From NCBI GenBank assembly GCA_026874595.1, contig CM049313.1, positions 39,710,659 to 39,774,658 on the forward strand: a stretch of DNA of 64,000 nt. Reading direction: 5' to 3'. Made by a program: the position numbers and the translations under genes. Under the pieces are notes generated by a model. It saw nothing but the letters and a program-made list of their open reading frames with translations, was not told the origin of the DNA and did not search any database. This DNA comes from Sipunculus nudus (Eukaryota; Annelida; Sipuncula; Golfingiida; Sipunculidae). Every line of letters starts with the position of its first letter. The first letter of the stretch is position 1. Shown piece after piece: positions 60,701 to 64,000 of the stretch.

Positions 60701-62123
60701 CCAGAATCCAGAACCCATCATAAAACTTTATCATGAGTATTATTACTACTTTTATCCATCATCAAGACTTTGAACAAATATCTCCTTTATTTTTGTTTAT
60801 GCTGCAATCAACCAGGATGTGATGGAATTGATCTTTTCACCCATACTTGTCTGTCAGTCTAAACTATAGTTGGTTTGGTTACTTATAATTCTGAATTAGA
60901 ATAAGTCATTTTGAAGGGGTAAAGTAGAACACAGCTTTGTTGTTATGCCCTGGACTGAGGGCAGAAGGTCTTCAGTTCAAACCCTGACATACCTAAAACA
61001 CTTAATGTTGAAATCTCAGTAGAACCTAAGAGATTTGCATCAATGTCTCAACTACTGGAGGTGACTCTGGATTATTCCAAGCTCCAAAAATATAAAGCCT
61101 GAATTAAAGAAAGCTTAATGATAACATATCATTCTAATTGCACAGAACCTTCATCCTCATTCAATAGACAGTGTCATAAAAAAGGCTGTGGGTCTATCCT
61201 TTAAAAAGAAAGAACTAAAACAGAGATGTATTAAAGTAATGGATGCATGTCATGGACATTTTGTGTAGGTATTAAGTTAATTAAGTCATGAGGCAAGGAA
61301 CAGATGATTGAATTCTGGGGCTGATCTGGAACAGGGCACAGATAAAGAGCCCTTTTTTATCAATTTGTACATGTCCATACTGAGTCAGGAAGAACTGATT
61401 AAATCTGAGAGGCTCAATCTGAGAGAGACAAGAGGTCATAGTAATAATTCAAACATACAAAGGTTAATATGTCTGTGCACTATGGCAGTACCTGGCTTTT
61501 AAACAGGTGACCTCAGCTATGTAATTCAAAACCTAAAGTTCCAGCCCACGCAGTATTACTCTGGTCCTACACATAACCACTTAAACCAACCAGAGGGATC
61601 ACCGGTCAGACATGCTTTTTTAAACTTACAAACCTTCAAACCTCAATTTTCTTTGATCTGAACAAAAATTTCTAAAATAATTTTTACTTGCAAGGTTCTA
61701 TACATGTATATTTTTATCTGTACTCAGTAAATATAAGCAGGGCACAAATCTACCCTGAAGCAATATATGTTTGTTTCTGATATAATTTTTACAATAGCTG
61801 GCTTGAGATTTACACTTAGCTTTAAGACTTGTGGGTCTGTTGTTACAGCGTTACTGATGACATAAACTCATATTTGACTTTAAAACAGCAATTACACATA
61901 TAACAGAACCGTCTGGAAGTTCAAATTTTTCTCTCCTTTCTCTTACCCTCAGCTTCTCTGAAAAATGTTCATAAACCAACAAAATCAAAAGTCTGGCCTG
62001 CCCTCACCAACAACAACATTATACTTCATTCCACTGTACACTGACCTCCACTTCCCCTCTCTGGTTGACCAGTGTCCATCTCCTGCCCTTGTGGGCCTCA
62101 GCTCCACTGCTCCCTGATGCCAT
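23569..62123 (-). CDS. CCPG1: Gene 2: CCPG1/PBXIP1-family ER membrane protein (candidate ER-phagy receptor), 10 coding exons, 1392 aa
   Basis: Ten exons (62123-62046, 57059-56684, 44041-43712, 39537-39373, 30485-30249, 29542-29415, 27967-27845, 27477-27316, 26779-26134, 25502-23569) join with agreeing phases into 4179 nt. Order: LIR-type WTLV at residues 16-19; an acidic disordered cytosolic region to ~375; a transmembrane helix ~376-396 ending GHFIG; a luminal coiled coil to ~790, closing with ERGRAELWQNLY; four sequons at 816-847; a basic His/Lys-rich stretch; an acidic helix region; tryptophan repeats at 1301-1379. Vertebrate CCPG1 has the same order (N-terminal WTVI LIR, GHF-type TM end, luminal coiled coil) and recruits LC3/GABARAP and FIP200 for ER-phagy; PBXIP1 is its paralogue. 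At 1392 residues it is much longer than vertebrate CCPG1 (~760). It probably represents the invertebrate relative of both. Family assignment is strong; autophagy function is inferred. Confidence 0.85.
26134..26779 (-). CDS. CCPG1: Gene 2 exon 9: coiled coil with a duplicated double heptad
   Basis: Acceptor CATTTAG, donor GGAAG|GTGAGT; residues 534-748 and the first base of codon 749. Two coiled-coil segments flank a Pro/Ser-rich break (DTQPPQPEESSAPTAGEQ). A 14-residue unit, EKSDTEAKLEELLT, is repeated in tandem near residues 633-660, encoded by a 42-bp direct repeat at about 26408 and 26450. The end (QQEHSGGEGAGTSV) joins exon 10. Confidence 0.9.
27316..27477 (-). CDS. CCPG1: Gene 2 exon 8: luminal coiled coil (54 codons)
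   Basis: Acceptor TTGATAG, donor AAG|GTAAGA. Phase 0 at both ends, 162 nt. It reads LAVMRLEAQRVTAELDSLEE onward to ELEDEIIKYKELK with clear heptads. Exons 7 and 8 are both phase 0/0 modules and could be alternatively spliced without frameshift. Confidence 0.9.
27845..27967 (-). CDS. CCPG1: Gene 2 exon 7: luminal coiled coil (41 codons)
   Basis: Acceptor GGTTACAG, donor CAG|GTGAGT. Phase 0 at both ends, 123 nt. It reads AVCRQEEHASYLDWRTRYEQ, then LLQEKIATDQQVAELKKVHGQ. It is too short to appear as a long open frame but has good splice sites and coding character. A 20-bp minisatellite begins about 25 bp upstream of it in transcript sense. Confidence 0.85.
27990..28276. repeat. 20-bp minisatellite (GACTACCTACAATGTCTGGA type)
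   Basis: About 14 copies of a 20-bp unit with few changes, some units with TTTTGAG or AAGTCTGGAG variants. It lies ~25 bp from exon 7 of gene 2, upstream of its acceptor in transcript sense. The open frame across it (MSGDYLQ...) is only the repeat's own periodicity. Confidence 0.9.
29415..29542 (-). CDS. CCPG1: Gene 2 exon 6: juxtamembrane luminal segment
   Basis: Acceptor ATTTCAG, donor TCAGAT|GTAAGG; residues ~397-438. It follows the membrane helix with STMDPSMHQDQVSQMHSLQ and LSKQQQLEIILGKTSSD. Length is 128 nt, and the frame fits both neighbours. Confidence 0.85.
30249..30485 (-). CDS. CCPG1: Gene 2 exon 5: acidic linker and transmembrane helix
   Basis: Acceptor AACCAG, donor ATTG|GTGAGT; residues ~317-396. 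It reads DDSIPGDVDDRCESD, then STLSQLGELPLTEGDVVRSY, a basic pre-membrane stretch (KHRPNDSLNARLTR) and the hydrophobic helix LAVLALFTAIGIGIGHFIG. Basic residues on the N-terminal side predict a cytosolic N-terminus and luminal C-terminus. The GHF(x)G end is a family signature. Confidence 0.9.
31764..31799. repeat. G-rich purine tract
   Basis: G10 followed by AGGGAGGGAGG and then GA-rich sequence. Contains four or more G runs and could form a G-quadruplex on the + strand. Gene 2 intron 4. Confidence 0.85.
33684..33703. repeat. Poly(C) run, 20 bases
   Basis: A homopolymer C20 on the + strand, hence G20 on the transcribed-sense strand of gene 2 intron 4. Length may be affected by sequencing error. 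Confidence 0.9.
34458..35197 (-). repeat. Repeat family A, copy 2 (two internal units)
   Basis: Reverse-complement copy of the element at 16996-18031, with both ends present (ACTAGAATATCAGCAGAAGC and GGGCTGAGGGCTAAAAA). It has two internal ~300-bp units instead of three and is 740 bp long. In gene 2 intron 4. Confidence 0.85.
35198..38053. other. Gene 2 intron 4, between family A copies
   Basis: Unique sequence with the (GAAT)n run at 36433. A GGATTGAACCACT block near 36045 resembles a reversed tRNA B box. No exon seen. Confidence 0.5.
36433..36474. repeat. (GAAT)n microsatellite
   Basis: About 10 perfect GAAT units in gene 2 intron 4. Confidence 0.98.
38054..39088 (-). repeat. Repeat family A, copy 3 (three internal units)
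   Basis: Same ends and orientation as the copy at 34458. Three units, with GAGATAT starts near 38382, 38683 and 38985 (period ~302). It ends ~285 bp from exon 4 of gene 2. Close similarity to copy 2 suggests recent spread or conversion. Confidence 0.85.
39373..39537 (-). CDS. CCPG1: Gene 2 exon 4: SDFVRL motif and Ser-rich segment
   Basis: Acceptor GTTACAG, donor GATG|GTAAGT; residues ~262-317. It opens with DSDFVRLDANM, then LHLNARQNRISIS, a Ser run, and YYRDSDE. S-D-F-V-R-L resembles the S-D-[IV]-x-x-L FIP200-binding motifs of vertebrate CCPG1 as I recall them, and F-V-R-L also fits a LIR after SDSD. Confidence 0.85.
39538..43194. other. Gene 2 intron 3, mostly unique sequence
   Basis: No exon seen. 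An 18-bp direct repeat (GAAGACGGGACACTATTT) lies at ~40178 and ~40198, and a partial duplication (CCAGAGAAAGCTCCACAG type) at 40963-41013. Open frames at 40819 and 41936 have no support. Confidence 0.5.
43195..43690. repeat. ~37-bp degenerate minisatellite
   Basis: Repeated GACACTTAAGCAGACAACAC and TTAGGCTCAGCAGAGAT blocks, about 12-13 units with substitutions. It ends about 20 bp before the gene 2 exon 3 donor. Confidence 0.8.
43712..44041 (-). CDS. CCPG1: Gene 2 exon 3: acidic cytosolic region
   Basis: Acceptor TTTCAG, donor TCAG|GTAGAC; residues ~152-262. The exon is acidic throughout, with EGSDSDNG, DDSDEDVETL and RMRDSDSS. A 37-bp minisatellite lies directly downstream in the intron, beside the donor. 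The frame joins both neighbours. Confidence 0.85.
44042..46674. other. Gene 2 intron 2, left part
   Basis: AT-rich, with the long (AT)n at 45639. No exon seen. Small frames at 45000 and 45922 are unsupported. Confidence 0.5.
45639..45714. repeat. (AT)n microsatellite with one interruption
   Basis: Long AT run broken once by ATGTAT near 45661. Gene 2 intron 2. Confidence 0.98.
46983..47058. repeat. AAATT-type A/T repeat
   Basis: Irregular AAATTAAATT and TTTAAAATTAAA runs inserted inside family D. Confidence 0.8.
47836..47870. repeat. Near-perfect 35-nt hairpin at the family D end
   Basis: CATTGTATCTCCAGAC pairs with GTCTGGCGATACAATG around a 3-nt loop, with one mismatched pair. A related half (AGTATCGCCAGACA) occurs ~1.1 kb away at the other end of family D, so this looks like the element's terminal palindrome. 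Confidence 0.7.
47881..49444. other. Gene 2 intron 2, between families D and E
   Basis: A TAGCTCAGTTGACTTAGAGT block at ~47944 resembles the opening of family C elements and may be a remnant. Otherwise unique. Confidence 0.4.
49445..50640 (-). repeat. Repeat family E, copy 3 (tandem units)
   Basis: Starts AACAAGGCCTACAGGCCTAA and continues into three to four ~230-290-bp units, each with GGCAGACAAACAGA, GGTGGCACCACC or GGTGGTGCCACC, GAGCTATGGGAGATCTATA and AAACATGCAAAAT. No coding potential. In gene 2 intron 2. Confidence 0.75.
50685..51885 (-). repeat. Repeat family B, copy 3 (broken)
   Basis: Reverse-complement family B sequence in two blocks (50685-50960 and 51355-51885) separated by ~390 bp of other DNA. 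A short duplicated stretch, AAATTTGGTGATGCTAGC, occurs at ~51750 and ~51782. Contains GATGGCGCCACC near 51387. In gene 2 intron 2. Confidence 0.65.
51006..51070. repeat. TCTAGACA direct and inverted repeat cluster
   Basis: GTCTAGACA or close variants recur about five times in ~65 bp; TCTAGA is itself a palindrome. Sits in the gap between the two family B blocks. Confidence 0.65.
51886..56683. other. Gene 2 intron 2, right part
   Basis: No repeat family or exon recognised. At 53870-54480 GC rises slightly and a 113-codon minus-strand frame occurs, but it has no domain, no conserved motif I recognise and no fitting splice phase. Confidence 0.45.
56684..57059 (-). CDS. CCPG1: Gene 2 exon 2: acidic cytosolic region with LIR-like motifs
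   Basis: Acceptor CTTACAG, donor GCAA|GTAAGC; residues 27-152. It carries two SDSD acidic patches, SLEVINMEEE (37-46), three GPS[EQ] mini-repeats (52-72), and two related LIR-like cores, GFERL (104-108) and GFEAV (136-140), each after an acidic run. Low complexity suggests disorder. Confidence 0.85.
59040..59105 (-). repeat. Possible tRNA-like B-box fragment
   Basis: On the minus strand, GGGTTCAAGTCCAGCC matches the tRNA B-box consensus. Nothing else of a tRNA cloverleaf could be folded by eye, so this may be a SINE remnant next to the inverted-repeat element at 59118. Confidence 0.25.
59118..59225. repeat. Small inverted-repeat element (MITE-like)
   Basis: TACAGTGAAACCCCTCT followed by GGGGCGGACA; an imperfect reverse complement (TGTCCGCCACAGAGGGGG) lies at 59181-59198, giving ~17-bp arms around a ~37-nt loop. 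Its GC content is high against very AT-rich surroundings. No coding capacity. A hairpin element with CAGTGAAACC-type ends would fit a short nonautonomous transposon. Confidence 0.55.
60940..61110 (+). repeat. Possible tRNA-derived SINE fragment
   Basis: GCCCTGGACTGAGGGCAGAA followed by AGTTCAAACCC, which resembles a tRNA B box (GGTTCAANCC), and a non-tRNA tail. No A box of good quality and no clear 3' repeat are visible. Weak call. Confidence 0.3.
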
Positions 62124-62170
62124 ATCGTAGGTTTACTTCTTACATAACTTCTCGTATCCTAGCTCCCCTC
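62046..62170 (-). CDS. CCPG1: Gene 2 first coding exon: 5' UTR end, start codon and LIR motif
   Basis: Acceptor CATTACAG gives an exon starting at 62170, so an upstream noncoding exon exists. The ATG is at 62123-62121 with G at -3 and G at +4. An in-frame TAA lies four codons upstream, which fixes the start. Coding part (78 nt, 26 codons): MASGSSGAEAHKGRR, then WTLVNQRGEVE, to donor GAG|GTCAGT. WTLV at residues 16-19 is a canonical LC3-interacting (W-x-x-V) motif at nearly the same position as in vertebrate CCPG1. Confidence 0.85.
62140..62145 (-). promoter_or_regulatory. Minimal start-stop upstream ORF (ATGTAA)
   Basis: In the 5' UTR of gene 2, an ATG directly followed by TAA lies 16 nt upstream of the main ATG, out of frame with it. 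Start-stop elements of this kind stall initiating and terminating ribosomes and can make downstream translation stress-dependent. The sequence is seen directly; the regulatory effect is inferred. Confidence 0.5.
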
Positions 62171-63828
62171 CTGTAATGAGAACAACAGCATTTTATGCTT
62201 TATTATAACATACCCTGTAGACATTTCATTAATTCCCTACCTGTAAACCAGCAATAGGTCTTCCTATCAGCAGGTCTGGTTTAAAATATACAGAGTAATT
62301 CATTTTGTAAGAAAGGTGTGATTTATCATAAAGTTTTTGTCTTCTGGCCAGCTGAACATTGTCTACATACCAGCCATACAGATCCTTCATCTCAAGAATT
62401 CTAGCTGTTTCTAGTTGTTTGCAATCATCAATGTTTAGTGTTCCAGCACTTAAAAAGTATTAAATACTGTTGTTTATCTTGTGAGTTGACAGTACATTTT
62501 CCTTAACTCTTTTCTCACAAATACCCCATTCTTTTTATAAATAAACAATGTTGATTCATAATTCCATGATCACAGACTGGTTCATTACATAATTCTGGGC
62601 TCGGATACAGAGACAGACATTAAACCTTTCTAATTTAGACTTGGTCTCTTCTCAAGTTTGATCTGGTGAGGATCAAGCCAACACTGATTATTGAAAATCT
62701 AATATATTGGGTCCATTTCTCCTGTACAGTACATACATGTTCATATGATGAAAACATTTTTCAATATCTATGCCATGAGGCAATAGATGAGTCTTAAGCA
62801 CCTTACTGCTTTGAGCACACAGATGATGGATGTACACACTGTTTGCTACATTTTTTTTTTACTTGCCCTCCATTTCAGGTTAACTGTGGGTTGCCATGGT
62901 GTAGATACACTAACTCTTCACTCTTCCTGGCTCCTCTCTCTCCATGCATTATTAAAACTTTTGTGATCAATATATTTTTTTTTATTCACTAGCTGGGCTG
63001 ATTTGCAGTATGCATGCAGGTAATAGGTCCTGCATGTGTATGACAGACTTCATGAGGACATTTTTGTAAAATAGGTATGGTAGAGCTTCTGTTTATGCAT
63101 ATTTATATTTTAAATTATGATTCTTATTGTGAATGCTAAGGGCTAATTCTCATACTTCATTAGTTTTCAGACTAACTGTTTCACAACTGAGAAAATGGAC
63201 AAACCACTCAGCCATGGAAATTCAGTGCTGGACTTAAGAAAATACACTGGACCATGGAAATTTTAGAAGAAAAAGAGAAAAATTAATTACTACAAAAATT
63301 ACAAAGTACAGTTACAAAAAAAAATTATGTAAAGGAATGCTAGTTAGCCTGTTGATGAACAGCAGTCAGTGAGGGACCTTCAGACCAATAAAACAGACAA
63401 AGGGACAACCGGGACCCATACTCCAAGGGCAGAGGCTCCTCCCTACATCATCCCAGGAACAGACCAGGACATACCATGGTTCTATACATATAAAGTTAAT
63501 AGTACAGCTTGAACATAAACAATTAATTAGCATCACTTAATTGAGCTAGTTCTTCGGCCAAAAAAAAATAGGTTTGGTTCACAGTTCCTTTCATATAAAC
63601 CAATGCAGGAGAGCGTTTTTTTTTATTTTTAATTTTACTGTATGGCTCAATAAAAATGTCAAATGATATATGAAAAGCATGATAATGACAGATTTATTTT
63701 GCTAAACAAGTAAAACCACTACATAACACAGGAAATGTTATCAAAATTGTATTATTTTATCTTCTTGAAAGAAATGTCCAAGCAGCTGGAGCTCAAAATT
63801 GGTAAGTTTCTATTGAAAATAAAAATAA
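62171..63828. other. Gene 2 5' UTR intron or upstream region
   Basis: Because 62170 follows a splice acceptor, the true first exon and promoter lie in here or beyond the right edge. I could not identify them. AT-rich, no CpG-dense promoter seen. Confidence 0.45.
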
Positions 63829-64000
63829 CAAGGCCTACAGGCCTAATGCAAACCTGTGCAATGATATTACACCAGGTATAATGCTTCAATGCTGGACCAT
63901 TACTTTTCAAAACATGTGTAAGAAACAATTAAACAAACATCACTGCTGAAATTCTAGCATGGGTGCACACAACACAAAAACTAGAATATGGGTAGTCAAC
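63829..64000 (-). repeat. Repeat family E, copy 4 (cut by window edge)
   Basis: The first 172 bases match the start of the copy at 49445 almost base for base (CAAGGCCTACAGGCCTAATG, GCATGGGTGCACACAACA, CTAGAATATGGGTAGTCAAC). The rest lies beyond the window. Confidence 0.75.

Larger units (their letters stand above)
57060..62045. other. Gene 2 intron 1
   Basis: Holds the small inverted-repeat element (59118) and two weak tRNA-like fragments. No exon with consistent phase was found between the LIR exon and exon 2; their direct junction is phase 0. Confidence 0.55.

Noticed and set aside
1-64000. Viral or transposase/reverse-transcriptase coding remnants
   Set aside because: No frame shows recognisable integrase, reverse transcriptase, transposase or capsid motifs; the repeats here are noncoding.

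Overview
The window looks like a gene-rich but intron-dominated piece of an invertebrate animal nuclear genome, most likely a mollusc. It is AT-rich, has short exons with GT/AG introns of 0.2-6 kb, no operons or bacterial signals, and several dispersed repeat families built from ~230-350 bp tandem units with a GGTGGCGCCACC palindrome. The mollusc assignment rests on the general look of these repeats and is an inference.

Two protein-coding genes can be supported, lying tail to tail. Gene 1 (+ strand) enters from the left edge. Six terminal exons (5574-15143) join in one open frame of 349 codons and encode a coiled coil, an acidic linker and a basic tail. I cannot name its family with confidence. 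Gene 2 (- strand, 62123 to 23569) has ten coding exons that I joined by their splice sites. All phases agree and the total is 4179 nt, or 1392 residues plus stop. It encodes a single-pass ER membrane protein of the CCPG1/PBXIP1 family: an N-terminal WTLV LC3-interacting motif, an acidic cytosolic region with further LIR-like and FIP200-binding-like motifs, one transmembrane helix ending in GHFIG, a luminal coiled coil, clustered N-glycosylation sequons, and a long charged C-terminus ending in tryptophan-centred repeats. In vertebrates CCPG1 is an ER-phagy receptor, and this gene is the main biological interest of the window.

Layout: 1-5573 is intron or upstream sequence of gene 1 filled with repeat families B, C and E; 5574-15143 holds gene 1 exons; 15144-19560 is probable 3' UTR or downstream sequence with two possible poly(A) sites and a family A element between them; 19720-22010 holds repeats B and E; 22205-22530 is a 39-bp minisatellite; 23569-62170 is gene 2, with introns carrying two more family A copies, families D, E and B, several minisatellites and microsatellites; 62171-64000 is a 5' UTR intron or upstream sequence, ending in a family E copy cut by the window edge.

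The repeats show an unexpected pattern. Families A, B, C and E are each oriented with the local gene: + on the gene 1 side and - on the gene 2 side. They also share an architecture of tandem units with the palindrome. No rRNA, tRNA, CRISPR array, intact transposase or reverse transcriptase, or virus was seen.
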